The notes under the pieces were generated by a model that ran no database searches, was not told the origin of the DNA, and was given only the letters and a program-made list of their open reading frames with translations. The translations under genes and the position numbers were made by a program. Shown piece by piece: positions 8,577 through 18,080 of a stretch of DNA of 64,000 bases. Location: NCBI GenBank assembly GCA_050290245.1, contig JBNKHH010000033.1:1-64000 (forward strand), given 5' to 3'. This DNA is from JBNKHH01 sp050290245 (GTDB lineage: Bacteria; Pseudomonadota; Alphaproteobacteria; Rhodobacterales; Rhodobacteraceae). Within the stretch, counting starts at the first letter, position 1, and the number at the start of each line of letters is the position of its first letter.

Positions 8577-8747
8577 ATGTATGAGTTTCTGGCTCCCTGG
8601 GGCGTTCTCGTCCCTGCCCTGTCCGCGACCCTGTCGTATTACATGGTCCAGCGGTTCAAGCGCGAGCGTCAATTCTCCACCTTTCAGGCCCCTGAATCCT
8701 TGGCTCTATTGCTGGGTTCGGACATGATTTTCGTGGATGAATTCTGA
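8577..8747 (+). CDS. Hypothetical 56-residue membrane-associated small protein
   Basis: A short reading frame from ATG to TGA with codon use like its neighbours. The product begins MYEFLAPWGVLVPALSATLS, a hydrophobic stretch that could span or lie on the membrane, followed by a basic patch (QRFKRERQ) and a hydrophobic acidic tail. GTAGGT at about -13 is a weak ribosome site. I recognise no family. It lies between the TetR gene and the protease on the same strand. Confidence 0.4.
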   Translation: MYEFLAPWGVLVPALSATLSYYMVQRFKRERQFSTFQAPESLALLLGSDMIFVDEF

Positions 8748-8788
8748 GGGACCTTCCGGTCGGGGCCTTTTGTCCCTATCTCTTGATC

Positions 8789-9370
8789 ATGGATAGTGCA
8801 GACCTTCCACGGCTGATTTATCTCGTGATCCTGGGGACGGCCCTGGCCGGCTGGCTCCTGGCCGAAAGCCGCGCGAACCTGTCGCGCACCCTGCGCATGA
8901 TGATTGCCTGGGGCCTGATCTTCATCGGTATCATCGCCGGTTATGGCCTGTGGGAGGACGTCAGTCGCGACCTCGCACCACGCCAAACCGTGCTGGAAAA
9001 CGGCGCGCGCATTGAGGTCCCTCGTGGCCCTGGCGGCCACTACCACCTGACACTCGACCTGAACGGCACGCCGGTGACCTTTCTCGTAGATACCGGCGCC
9101 ACCGACGTGGTGCTGACCATAGAGGATGCACGCCGCGTTGGCATCGACCCCGACAGTCTGGCTTTCTTGGGCTCGGCACGCACAGCCAACGGTTCGGTGC
9201 GCACGGCCTTCACAACGGTCGACGAAATGTCACTCGGGCCGGTGACCTTCAATCGTGTTCGCGTCGCCGTCAATGGCGGAGAAATGGACGACTCGCTTCT
9301 CGGGATGAGCTTCCTCAACCGCTTCGAACGCCTTGAAATCACGGCCGACGGTCTTGTGCTTGAACCCTGA
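8789..9370 (+). CDS. Membrane-anchored retropepsin-like aspartic protease (clan AA, TIGR02281 type)
   Basis: A 193-residue protein with two N-terminal membrane segments (about residues 7-24 and 36-55) and a C-terminal retropepsin domain. The catalytic motif FLVDTGATDVVL lies near residue 98 and LLGMSFLNRFERLEI near 173 is the conserved second block. Family members are single-domain, probably dimeric proteases facing the periplasm; substrates are unknown. ATG 8789 is chosen over the TTG at 8783 because an ATG is available two codons later. Confidence 0.85.
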   Translation: MDSADLPRLIYLVILGTALAGWLLAESRANLSRTLRMMIAWGLIFIGIIAGYGLWEDVSRDLAPRQTVLENGARIEVPRGPGGHYHLTLDLNGTPVTFLVDTGATDVVLTIEDARRVGIDPDSLAFLGSARTANGSVRTAFTTVDEMSLGPVTFNRVRVAVNGGEMDDSLLGMSFLNRFERLEITADGLVLEP

Positions 9371-9465
9371 CATTTTGGCCAAGATCGACCGCCCGGGGTC
9401 GGCAGGCTTTATCTTGCCCTAAATACGCAATTTCCCGGCCGCACCGGCGCAAATCGCTGCGAGGA

Positions 9466-9921
9466 TCAACCGCCCTTTTCGGCCTTCTTGATCCAACGCC
9501 CGCCATCTTCCGCCCAATACTGGGCCGCAGCACCCGCATCTGTCAGCCGTTTCCACTGGCCGCGCGCATGTTCAACGGCCTCGGCGTTGCCGCCGTCAAA
9601 CAGGATGCACACCCGCTCTGCGGACGCGATCTCTTCGGCGCTGACCTCGGCGCCGCCGACACTCATCACGCAGGCCGCCCCGATCCCGTCACCGCCCTCA
9701 GTCAGCAATACCGGCTGCTCGTCATCGTGTTCGCCTCCGGCAAGCCCGTGCGGCACGAAGCCATCCCCCAGCCAAAGCTGGCGGTCCAGGAACTCCAGCA
9801 AACCGCGATCCCGGCCCCGCACTTCGATGCGCCAGCCCGCCTCCATCGCCTTGCCGACCAGAACGGGCAAAGTCGCCTCGATTGGCCGCTCGGTCAGGTG
9901 ATAGAAGTAAACCGCCCCCAT
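9466..9921 (-). CDS. holC: DNA polymerase III chi subunit
   Basis: A 151-residue HolC. It begins MGAVYFYHLTERPIEATLP, the usual HolC N-terminus, and has WLGDGFVPHG (about residues 50-59) and RVCILFDGG (about 104). Chi joins the clamp-loader through psi and binds single-stranded-DNA-binding protein at the fork. It follows pepA on the minus strand with a two-base gap; the pepA-holC pair is conserved in many proteobacteria and implies one transcript. Confidence 0.92.
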   Translation of the reverse strand: MGAVYFYHLTERPIEATLPVLVGKAMEAGWRIEVRGRDRGLLEFLDRQLWLGDGFVPHGLAGGEHDDEQPVLLTEGGDGIGAACVMSVGGAEVSAEEIASAERVCILFDGGNAEAVEHARGQWKRLTDAGAAAQYWAEDGGRWIKKAEKGG

Positions 9922-9923
9922 TC

Positions 9924-11387
9924 TCAGCCCTCGTGCGCCTCACGGATCATCCGGTCCAGCGCCAGCACGCCCCACCCCGTCGCGCCCTTGGGCGCAAAAG
10001 TGGTCGCAGTCTTACGCGACGCGACCCCGGCAATGTCCAGGTGAATCCAGGGGGTCTCGTCCTTGACGAACCGCTTCAGGAATTGTGCCGCGCTGATCGA
10101 GCCCGCTGGCCGTCCGCCGATATTTTTCATGTCGGCCACCCGGCTCTTCAACAGATCGTCATAGCCCTGGCCAAGAGGCATCCGCCACGCGCCCTCGCCT
10201 TCCCGCTCGGCGGCGCTGAGGAACGACTTTGCGAACCCGTCATCATTCGAAAACACACCCGCGTTCTCGTGGCCAAGCGCCACCACGATGGCCCCTGTCA
10301 GGGTCGCAAGGTCTACCATCCCGACGGGTGAAAAACGCTCCTGCGCGTACCACATCACGTCGCACAGAACCAAACGCCCCTCGGCGTCGGTGTTGATGAC
10401 CTCTACCGTGTCTCCCTTCATTGACACGACCACATCGCCGGGACGCTGCGCCTTGCCGTCGGGCATGTTTTCCACCAGCCCGACGATTGCGACAACATTG
10501 GCCTTGGCCTTGCGCAGGGCAACCGTCTTCATCACACCGGCGACGGTTCCGGCCCCGCCCATGTCCATGGTCATGTCTTCCATACCGGGGCCGGGCTTCA
10601 GCGAAATACCTCCGGTGTCGAACACGACACCCTTGCCGATCAGGGCGACCGGAGCCTCGTCCCCGCCGCCCTTCCATTCCATGACGACGACCTTCGACGG
10701 GCTCTCGCTGCCCTGTCCCACGGCCAGAAGTGTGCGCATCCCCAATTTCTCAAGTTCTGGTTCTTCCAGAACCTCGACCCCTACGCCCAGATCTTCCAGC
10801 GACATCAGTCTCTTGGCGAATTCTTCTGTCGTCAGCACGTTTGACGGTTCGTTGACCAGGTCGCGGGTGAACCAAACGCCCTCGGCCCGCGCTTTCAGAT
10901 CTCCCAGACCGGCGCCGGCTTCCTCGCCAGCCCCCATGACCGTGATTGGCCCGCGCGCGTCCGCTTTTTTGCTCAGGTGCTGGTCAAAGGTATAGGCCCG
11001 CAACAGTGCCCCCAACACGATGTCGTCAATGCCCTTCAGCGGTCCGCTCAAGACCAGTGCACCTTTGGGCCCAAGACCGGCACCGATCGCGGCGCCTGCC
11101 TTGCGCGCAGATGCCCCGGTTGTCCGCCGCCCCAGCTTCACGACCTGGATCGCTTCTGCCGCAACGCCCGAAGGAAACGAGAGCACTGCCGATTGACCCT
11201 CCTTCAGCTTTCCAAATGCTTCGCTTTCAGAATACCGCAGCAAAGCCCCCTTGGTCAGCCGGTTCAGTCTCCGCGCCAGCCGGTCCAGCTTGCCCGCCTC
11301 TGCCATGAAGACCACGATCCGCCCGCCAGCGACGGCAATGTGATCCAGGTCGGCGTCGATAAACTCTACGGATGGCATCTGGGGCAT
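9924..11387 (-). CDS. pepA: Leucyl aminopeptidase (M17 family)
   Basis: A 487-residue cytosolic M17 metallopeptidase that removes N-terminal residues from peptides. The metal-binding blocks are visible: IGKGVVFDTGGISLKP (about residues 251-266), MDMGGAGTV, and the signature NTDAEGRLVLCD (about 334-345). The divergent N-terminal third is normal for PepA. It is the first gene of the pepA-holC pair and is transcribed away from lptF across a 148-base shared promoter region. In some bacteria PepA also binds DNA; nothing here shows that. Confidence 0.94.
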   Translation of the reverse strand: MPQMPSVEFIDADLDHIAVAGGRIVVFMAEAGKLDRLARRLNRLTKGALLRYSESEAFGKLKEGQSAVLSFPSGVAAEAIQVVKLGRRTTGASARKAGAAIGAGLGPKGALVLSGPLKGIDDIVLGALLRAYTFDQHLSKKADARGPITVMGAGEEAGAGLGDLKARAEGVWFTRDLVNEPSNVLTTEEFAKRLMSLEDLGVGVEVLEEPELEKLGMRTLLAVGQGSESPSKVVVMEWKGGGDEAPVALIGKGVVFDTGGISLKPGPGMEDMTMDMGGAGTVAGVMKTVALRKAKANVVAIVGLVENMPDGKAQRPGDVVVSMKGDTVEVINTDAEGRLVLCDVMWYAQERFSPVGMVDLATLTGAIVVALGHENAGVFSNDDGFAKSFLSAAEREGEGAWRMPLGQGYDDLLKSRVADMKNIGGRPAGSISAAQFLKRFVKDETPWIHLDIAGVASRKTATTFAPKGATGWGVLALDRMIREAHEG

Positions 11388-11535
11388 GGGGCTGGCACCT
11401 TTGTTGCAGCTTCGGGGTGCCCCATTGCTAATGGCTTGGCCTGCGGCTGACCAGCGCCGATCTGGTTCACAACAGGTTTTCCCGGCCAGCGCGATGGTTT
11501 AGGGTCCGGCAGAACCCGCCAACACAACGGCATAG

Positions 11536-12663
11536 ATGACCGGACGATTCGACAGATACATCCTGGCGCAGCTCCTGATGCTGTTCGGATTCTTTGCCCT
11601 GGTGCTGGTCCTGGTCTACTGGGTCAACCGGGCCGTGGTTCTTTTTGACCAGTTGATCGCGAACGGGCAATCAGCAGCGGTCTTTCTGGAATTTACGCTT
11701 CTTTCCCTGCCAAAGGTCATCTTCACGGTCCTGCCTGTCGCGGCCTTTGCCGGCACGCTCTACGCGGTGAACCGGCTGATGTCGGAAAGCGAACTTGTCG
11801 TCGTGCAGGCCACCGGTTTTTCGCCCTGGCGGCTGGCACGGCCGGTGGCGCTGTTCGGATTGATCGTTTTTGTCCTGGCGTCGATTCTGGCCCATGTGCT
11901 TGTCCCGATCAGCTCGGGCCGCCTGGCCGACCGTACCGCCGAGATATCCGAGAACATGACGGCCCGGCTCCTATCTGAGGGTCGATTTCTTCATCCCAGC
12001 AACGGCGTCACCTTCTACATTCGCGAAATCACGCCCGTGGGCGCTCTCAGGGACATTTTTCTGTCCGACAATCGGGTGCCCGAACGTTCGATAACCTACA
12101 CGGCGCGCGAGGCACTTCTGCTTAGGGGCGACACAGCGCCCAGCCTTGTCATGATCGACGGCACTGCCCAGATCTTTAACACGACAAACCGCCGTTTGTC
12201 GGTCACACGGTTTGAGGACTTTGCCTTCGACCTGACCGGGCTTATCGAAGGCATCGCGTCAAAAAGACTGCGTCCCGAGAACCTGCCAACATCCCTCCTT
12301 CTCGAAGCCAGCCCCACCACGGCAGGACTGACCGGAGTTTCCCGAAACAGCCTGATCGCCGAGGCGCACGAGCGGTTCTCGGATTCGCTGAACGGCATGA
12401 TGGCCCCGATCCTTGGCTTTGCCGCGCTGCTTCTGGGTGGATTTTCTCGCTTTGGAATCTGGCGCCAGATCATCGGCGCGATTTTTGCGCTGATCGTCGT
12501 ACAGATGCTGACCCAGATGGGCCAGGGAGAGGTGCGCGGTGACGCCGATAGATGGTTCCTGGCCTATGTTGGCCCTGTCTTCGGCCTGCTCTGCGCTGCG
12601 GTGCTCTTGCTGATGGCGTCGCATCCGGCCCTGTTCCGGCGAAGAAGGCGCGCCGCGCCATGA
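11536..12663 (+). CDS. lptF: LPS export ABC transporter permease LptF
   Basis: A 375-residue YjgP/YjgQ permease with three membrane helices at each end and a periplasmic jellyroll between them. MTGRFDRYILAQLL is the amphipathic start, and SESELVVVQATGFSP (about residue 85) is the conserved cytoplasmic coupling block contacting the ATPase LptB. With LptG and LptB it draws lipopolysaccharide from the inner membrane into the Lpt bridge. It heads an operon, lptF-lptG-lptD-surA-pdxA-rsmA. lptB and lptC are not in the window. Confidence 0.93.
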   Translation: MTGRFDRYILAQLLMLFGFFALVLVLVYWVNRAVVLFDQLIANGQSAAVFLEFTLLSLPKVIFTVLPVAAFAGTLYAVNRLMSESELVVVQATGFSPWRLARPVALFGLIVFVLASILAHVLVPISSGRLADRTAEISENMTARLLSEGRFLHPSNGVTFYIREITPVGALRDIFLSDNRVPERSITYTAREALLLRGDTAPSLVMIDGTAQIFNTTNRRLSVTRFEDFAFDLTGLIEGIASKRLRPENLPTSLLLEASPTTAGLTGVSRNSLIAEAHERFSDSLNGMMAPILGFAALLLGGFSRFGIWRQIIGAIFALIVVQMLTQMGQGEVRGDADRWFLAYVGPVFGLLCAAVLLLMASHPALFRRRRRAAP

Positions 12664-13757
12664 CGCTGCACCTCTATTTCGCCCGCCGATTCTTCAGGAC
12701 ATTTCTTTCGGTGCTGGTGGTCTTTTTCGCGGTCCTCATGCTGGTGGCCCTTATCGAACAGGTTCGCAAATACGGCGGCTCCGAAACGGGGTTCTCGACG
12801 CTTCTCTTGCTTGCTGCGCTTTCCGTACCAGAAAGCCTCTACCGCATCCTGCCACTGATCATGATCCTGGCCACGCTGGCCCTGTTCCTGGGGCTTGCCC
12901 GATCGTCAGAACTCGTGGTGACCCGCGCCTCGGGCCGCTCGGCGCTGCACAGCCTGGTTGCACCGGTCCTCCTTTCGCTTTTGATCGGCATCGTTGCGGT
13001 TGCCGCGGTCAACCCCATCGTTGCGGCCACGAAAAAGCAGTACGAAACCCAGGTCGCGCGTATCTCGGGCGTCGCTTCGACCCTTTCGGTCAGTGACGAA
13101 GGCCTCTGGCTCCGGCAAGGTTCGCGCGATGGTCAGACGGTAATCCGCGCTAGCCAGGCCAACCTCGACGGCACCGAGCTCTACGACGTCACCTTCCTCG
13201 GTTTTGCCCCCGACGGCCAGCCGACGTACCGCATCGAGGCCGAGAGCGCGGCGCTCGTCGTCGGGGCCTGGTCGATTACCAATGCCAAGGAATGGCGCTT
13301 TGATACCGACGCCCAAATTCCCGAAGTGGATTCCTTTGAAACCCGCAGCATGTCGCTGGCCTCGAATCTGACGCGCAACCAGATCCTGGACAGTTTCGGC
13401 AAACCTGCTGCCATTCCGATCTGGGAACTACCCAGTTTCATCGCCCGGCTTGAAGCGGCGGGGTTTTCGGCCCGCGTCCACCGCACCTTTCTGCACATGG
13501 AACTGGCCCTGCCAATCCTCCTCGCTGCCATGGTCCTCGTCGGAGCGGGCTTTACCATGCGCCACACCCGTATGGGACGCACAGGGATGATGGTGCTGAT
13601 GGCCCTTGGCCTTGGTTTCTCGCTCTATTTTATCCGGAACTTTGCCGCGATTCTCGGTGAGAACGGCCAGATCCCCGTCCTCATGGCCGCCTGGGGACCG
13701 CCGATAGCGGCGCTCCTTTTGCCACTCGGGCTGCTCTTGCATCTGGAGGACGGATGA
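12660..13757 (+). CDS. lptG: LPS export ABC transporter permease LptG
   Basis: A 365-residue partner of LptF with the same plan of three plus three helices around a periplasmic domain. The N-terminus MTLHLYFARRFFRTFL and the block RSSELVVTRASGRSA (about residue 80) match the family. The ATG at 12660 overlaps the lptF stop as ATGA and was preferred to a frame-open extension into lptF. Its own stop overlaps the lptD start. It works in the inner membrane in the Lpt machine. Confidence 0.93.
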   Translation: MTLHLYFARRFFRTFLSVLVVFFAVLMLVALIEQVRKYGGSETGFSTLLLLAALSVPESLYRILPLIMILATLALFLGLARSSELVVTRASGRSALHSLVAPVLLSLLIGIVAVAAVNPIVAATKKQYETQVARISGVASTLSVSDEGLWLRQGSRDGQTVIRASQANLDGTELYDVTFLGFAPDGQPTYRIEAESAALVVGAWSITNAKEWRFDTDAQIPEVDSFETRSMSLASNLTRNQILDSFGKPAAIPIWELPSFIARLEAAGFSARVHRTFLHMELALPILLAAMVLVGAGFTMRHTRMGRTGMMVLMALGLGFSLYFIRNFAAILGENGQIPVLMAAWGPPIAALLLPLGLLLHLEDG

Positions 13758-15871
13758 TGTTCCGGCTCCTCCACTGTCTGCTTTTTGCCGCCCTGGCGTG
13801 CCTCGCGCCGCTCTCGGCAAACGCGCAAGACCTCGCTTCGCTGATCGCCGACCAGATTCAGGTTGATCCATCGGGCCGCGTTACAGCGACCGGAAACGTC
13901 GAAATATTCTATCGGGGTACACGCCTGACCGCGCAGGAAGTCAGCTATGACCAGACAGGAGATCGCCTGACCATCCTTGGACCGATCCGCATCACCGACG
14001 AGGACGGGACCGTCATCATCGCCGACCAGGCCGATCTCGACCGCGACCTGCGCGACGGCGTGCTGGTTTCGGCGCGCATGGTGCTGAACCAGCAGCTCCA
14101 GATTGCCGCGACCGAGATCGCCCGCGTCGACGACCGCTATACCCGTATGGACCACGTCGTCGCATCCACCTGCAAGGTCTGCGCCCAGTCTCCCACGCCA
14201 TTCTGGGAAATTCGCGCCAGCCGCGTGACCCACGACGATGTCGGCCGCCAGCTTTACTTCGAAAACGCCCAGCTGCGATTCGTCGGCGTGCCGATCATGT
14301 ATTTCCCGCGCTTCCGCCTGCCCGATCCGACGTTGAAACGGGCGACCGGCGCGCTGGTGCCGAGCTTGTCAAACTCGTCGGTCCTGGGAACAGGGGTCAA
14401 ACAGCCATATTTCTTTGTCCTCGACGATTACCGCGACCTGACACTCACACCATATGTTTCGACCAAGACGACAACACTCGAATTCGGCTACCGTCACATG
14501 ACGACCCGGGGAGAGATCACGATTGATGGCGCGCTGACCAAAGACGATCTGGAAGACGACCGCGCTTATCTCTTCGCCAACGCAAGTCACCGGCTGCCCA
14601 GGGGCTTTCGACTCGACGCCCAGTTCGAATTCGTCTCTGACCCCGGATACCTCTACACCTACGACTATTCGACCAAGGACCGCCTCACCAATGCCGTGCG
14701 TATCACGCGCGTGCGCGACAAGGATGTCTTCCGCGGCGCGATCAGCGAATTTCGCACCCTTCGCGAGAGCGAAATTCCGATCAGGGACACGCTCACCGAC
14801 CAGTTCATAGAGCTGACCTACACCCGCGAATTGCCGGAACTCTCCTTTGGCGGGCGCACCACGATTACCATCGACAGTGAATCCCTCTACCGTCCGTCCT
14901 CTGACGACATCGACGGGCGCGACGTGAACCGCATCGGCACCGCGCTGGACTGGTCGCGCAGCTGGCTAGTCCCGCAAGGCATCATCGCACGCAGCGAACT
15001 GGGGCTGCGAGTCGATGCCTACGCTATTGGGCAAGACAGCACGTTTGACAGCGCGTTGACCCGTGTCGTTCCCCGTGCTGCCGCAGAGTTGCGCTGGCCG
15101 TTTTCACGCGTCAGCGCCTCAGGGTCGACCGATACGATCGAACCCATTCTGCGCTTCGATATCTCGGACACGGGCGGAGACAACGTTCCGAACGAAGACA
15201 GCCGTATTGTCGAATTCGACGAGGCGAACCTCTTCTCATTTACCCGCTACCCTGGCGTGGATGGCGTGGAGGACGGAGTTCGGGTCGCTGCGGGCGCCAC
15301 GTGGCACCATGCAGACGCCAAGGGCTGGAACCTGGCACTGGCCTTTGGCCGGGTGGCCAACCTTGACGGCGATCTAGGATATGGTGACAACCTCGGCCTG
15401 TCGGGCGACCGGTCGGAATGGCTTGTCTCGGGACAGCTTTCCGTCAACGAAAATCTCTCACTCATTTCGCGCTCGCTTTTCAATAACAGCGGCGAAGTCA
15501 CCCTGTCTGAAACCCGTGCAAATTGGCAGAGCGAGCGTTTTTCCGTCGGGTCAAGCTATGTCTTCGCGGTGCCCGAACCGGCCGAGGATCGTACGGATCG
15601 TCTGTCGGAATGGAATTTCGACGGCAGCTACGCGCTCACCCCGAACTGGACCGCCGACGCCTCCTGGCGCTACGACTTCAGCGCCGACCGCGCCGCCAAG
15701 TCCGGGCTGGGGTTGACCTACCGCACCGAATGCGCCGAAATGGCGCTTTCTCTCTCGCGTCGCTTTGCCACCTCGGCTAGTGTCACGCCGACGACCGAAA
15801 TCGGGTTTTCCGTGGCCTTGCTTGGGGTTGGCAGTGGCACCCCGGCTCCGGCACAAAGTTGCAGAGGATGA
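13754..15871 (+). CDS. lptD: LPS-assembly outer-membrane protein LptD
   Basis: A 705-residue OstA/LptD. It has a signal peptide ending ...LSANA-QD (about residue 24), an OstA jellyroll (about 30-150), the conserved STCKVCAQSPTPFWEIRA block (about 136), and a large C-terminal beta-barrel. Cysteines are in the CxxC block, in RTECAEM near the end and in the last residues (SCRG), consistent with the disulfides that set LptD maturation. With LptE it places lipopolysaccharide in the outer leaflet. Two consecutive ATG codons (13754, 13757) are possible starts. Confidence 0.93.
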   Translation: MMFRLLHCLLFAALACLAPLSANAQDLASLIADQIQVDPSGRVTATGNVEIFYRGTRLTAQEVSYDQTGDRLTILGPIRITDEDGTVIIADQADLDRDLRDGVLVSARMVLNQQLQIAATEIARVDDRYTRMDHVVASTCKVCAQSPTPFWEIRASRVTHDDVGRQLYFENAQLRFVGVPIMYFPRFRLPDPTLKRATGALVPSLSNSSVLGTGVKQPYFFVLDDYRDLTLTPYVSTKTTTLEFGYRHMTTRGEITIDGALTKDDLEDDRAYLFANASHRLPRGFRLDAQFEFVSDPGYLYTYDYSTKDRLTNAVRITRVRDKDVFRGAISEFRTLRESEIPIRDTLTDQFIELTYTRELPELSFGGRTTITIDSESLYRPSSDDIDGRDVNRIGTALDWSRSWLVPQGIIARSELGLRVDAYAIGQDSTFDSALTRVVPRAAAELRWPFSRVSASGSTDTIEPILRFDISDTGGDNVPNEDSRIVEFDEANLFSFTRYPGVDGVEDGVRVAAGATWHHADAKGWNLALAFGRVANLDGDLGYGDNLGLSGDRSEWLVSGQLSVNENLSLISRSLFNNSGEVTLSETRANWQSERFSVGSSYVFAVPEPAEDRTDRLSEWNFDGSYALTPNWTADASWRYDFSADRAAKSGLGLTYRTECAEMALSLSRRFATSASVTPTTEIGFSVALLGVGSGTPAPAQSCRG

Positions 15872-15875
15872 ACAC

Positions 15876-17081
15876 GTGATATTTCGTTGTTTGCTGATCA
15901 TAGGCCTGGCGCTGTTCGCACCGCTATCTCCGGCCGCGGCCCAGGGCAAGTTTTCCACCGCCATCCTGGTCGGCGAAACCACTATCACCGGCTACCAGAT
16001 TGAGCAGCGCACACGTTTCCTCACCCTCCTCGGCGCCCCCGGCGACGTTCGCGGCCTAGCCCGTGAACAACTCATCAACGAAGCTATTCAGATGGCCGAG
16101 GCGCGGGCCAAGGAAAAACTCCCCACACCCGAGGCCATCGAGGAGGGCATGGCCGAATTCGCCGGACGCGCCAACCTTGACACCGAAAAGTTCCTTCAGG
16201 CTCTTGGCCAGCAAGGTGTCCAGCCAGAAACCTTTCGCGACTTCGTGACCGCGGGTCTGGCCTGGCGCGATGTCGTCCGTGACTCATTCCTGGACGATGC
16301 CCGCGCCTCGATCAGCCCTGACCAGATCGGCCGCAGCCTGGCTCAGACCGGAACCGACGGGGGCCTGCGCGTCCTGGTCTCTGAGATCCTGCTGCCCAGC
16401 ACCACGCCCGAGGTCACGCTGGCCTCGCGCAGGCGCGCTGCCGAGATAGCCGCGCTGCCCGATGAAAACGCCTTTGCTGCAGCCGCCCGCCGCTATTCGG
16501 TCGCCCCCTCGGCACAGCGCGGCGGTGCCGTGAACTGGGTTGATCTCGACGGGTTGCCCGAAGCGGTGCGCGGCATCATCGGCGCGCTGTCCCCCGGCCA
16601 GATCAGCCGCCCCGTTGAACTGGGTGACACAATCGGCGTGTTTCTTTTGCGTAACGCCGAGAGGGTCAATGCGGGCCCGCCAGACTCGCTTTTGTTCGAC
16701 TATGCCCTCTTCATCGTCGGCCCCGACCGCGCCATGGCCCAGGCTGTGGCAAGTCGCGTCGACACCTGCGACGACCTTTATGGTGAAGCCAAAGGCCTGC
16801 CAGAGGACCGGCTCTTGCGTGAAACCGAACCGGCCAGCGCTCTGGCCCCGGATGTTCGCGCCGCACTGGCCACGCTCGACCAGAATGAAACCACGACCAG
16901 TCTATCGCGCGGCGCCAACGCCACCGTGCTGATGCTGTGCGACCGCAAACCCGGCGGCGAAAGCACAGTCGACTTCGACATTGTTGGCAACCGCCTGATG
17001 AACGTACGCATGGGCAACCTGGCAGCCAACCACCTGGCCGCCCTTCGCGACGCCACTCAGATCACGGACTACACGCGGTAA
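15876..17081 (+). CDS. surA: SurA-like periplasmic chaperone / peptidyl-prolyl isomerase
   Basis: A 401-residue exported protein. The GTG start at 15876 gives a clean signal peptide (ALFAPLSPAAAQ, cleavage near residue 22). A SurA N-terminal chaperone region is followed by a parvulin-type rotamase domain (about residues 165-270) with LVSEILLP, YSVAPSAQRGGAVNWV and PGQISRPVELGDTIGVFLL. It helps outer-membrane proteins, including LptD, cross the periplasm. It lies four bases after lptD and before pdxA, the same order as in enterobacteria. A larger in-frame extension would run into lptD and was not used. Confidence 0.9.
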   Translation: MIFRCLLIIGLALFAPLSPAAAQGKFSTAILVGETTITGYQIEQRTRFLTLLGAPGDVRGLAREQLINEAIQMAEARAKEKLPTPEAIEEGMAEFAGRANLDTEKFLQALGQQGVQPETFRDFVTAGLAWRDVVRDSFLDDARASISPDQIGRSLAQTGTDGGLRVLVSEILLPSTTPEVTLASRRRAAEIAALPDENAFAAAARRYSVAPSAQRGGAVNWVDLDGLPEAVRGIIGALSPGQISRPVELGDTIGVFLLRNAERVNAGPPDSLLFDYALFIVGPDRAMAQAVASRVDTCDDLYGEAKGLPEDRLLRETEPASALAPDVRAALATLDQNETTTSLSRGANATVLMLCDRKPGGESTVDFDIVGNRLMNVRMGNLAANHLAALRDATQITDYTR

Positions 17082-17084
17082 GCC

Positions 17085-18080
17085 ATGACAATCGGCGTTC
17101 TATCCCCCGTCGCCGTCAGCTGCGGCGATCCGGCGGGCATTGGCCTGGAAATAGCGCTCAAGGCCTGGGAAGTGCTTCGTGGTGAGGTTCCCTTTTTCGT
17201 TATTGCCGACCCCACCCATTTGCCCGACGGAGCGGCTTTCGAACTGATCGATACACCGACCGAGGCAGCGCGGGTCCTTGGCGACGGGCTCCCGGTCCTG
17301 CTCCATGCCTTTCCAAAGCCGGTCAAACCGGGCCAGCCGACGCCGGACAACGCCACCGGAGTTGTCGAGGTCATCGAACGCGCGGTCGCTCTGGTAAAAT
17401 CCGGCCAGGCCTCGGCCCTCTGCACCGCGCCGATCTCCAAGAAACAACTGGTGGACCACGCCGGGTTCAACTTTCCCGGCCATACCGAGTTCCTGGCCTC
17501 CCTGAGTGGCGCTGACCACCCGGTGATGATGCTGGCCGCCAGCGAACTCAAGGTGGTGCCCGCCACGATCCACATTCCGGTATGCGAGGTGTCCAGGACC
17601 CTGACTGCGGACATTCTCGAAAAGACCGTCCGCATCACTGAGGCCGCGCTTCGCCGTGACTTCGCCATTTCCGAGCCGCGCATGGCCGTGGCCGGTCTGA
17701 ATCCTCACGCGGGAGAAGGCGGGATGCTCGGAAATGAAGAACTCGACATGATCGCGCCCCTCTGCGATCGACTGCGTGACGAAGGAATGATCATCCTCGG
17801 GCCCCTTCCCGCCGACACGATGTTCCACGCCCGTGCCCGTTCCCAATACGACGCGGCAATCTGCATGTACCACGATCAGGCGCTGATCCCGATCAAAACG
17901 CTCGCGTTCGATCGGGGCGTGAACGTCACGCTCGGTCTGCCCTTCGTGCGTACCTCCCCCGACCACGGCACCGCCTTTGACATTGCCGGCACGGGCCAGG
18001 CCGACGCCACCTCGATGATCGAAGCCTTGCGGCTGGCCTGGACCATGGCGCAAGGCCGCGCAAAAGCATCCACCGCATGA
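17085..18080 (+). CDS. pdxA: 4-hydroxythreonine-4-phosphate dehydrogenase
   Basis: A 331-residue PdxA of vitamin B6 synthesis, which oxidises 4-phosphohydroxythreonine before condensation by PdxJ. Family blocks are SCGDPAGIGLEI (about 11-22), LCTAPISKKQL (about 108), FPGHTEFLA (about 127), LNPHAGEGGMLG (about 206), and TSPDHGTAFDIAGTG near the C-terminus, which together supply metal and substrate ligands. It follows surA by three bases and overlaps rsmA by four. Confidence 0.95.
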   Translation: MTIGVLSPVAVSCGDPAGIGLEIALKAWEVLRGEVPFFVIADPTHLPDGAAFELIDTPTEAARVLGDGLPVLLHAFPKPVKPGQPTPDNATGVVEVIERAVALVKSGQASALCTAPISKKQLVDHAGFNFPGHTEFLASLSGADHPVMMLAASELKVVPATIHIPVCEVSRTLTADILEKTVRITEAALRRDFAISEPRMAVAGLNPHAGEGGMLGNEELDMIAPLCDRLRDEGMIILGPLPADTMFHARARSQYDAAICMYHDQALIPIKTLAFDRGVNVTLGLPFVRTSPDHGTAFDIAGTGQADATSMIEALRLAWTMAQGRAKASTA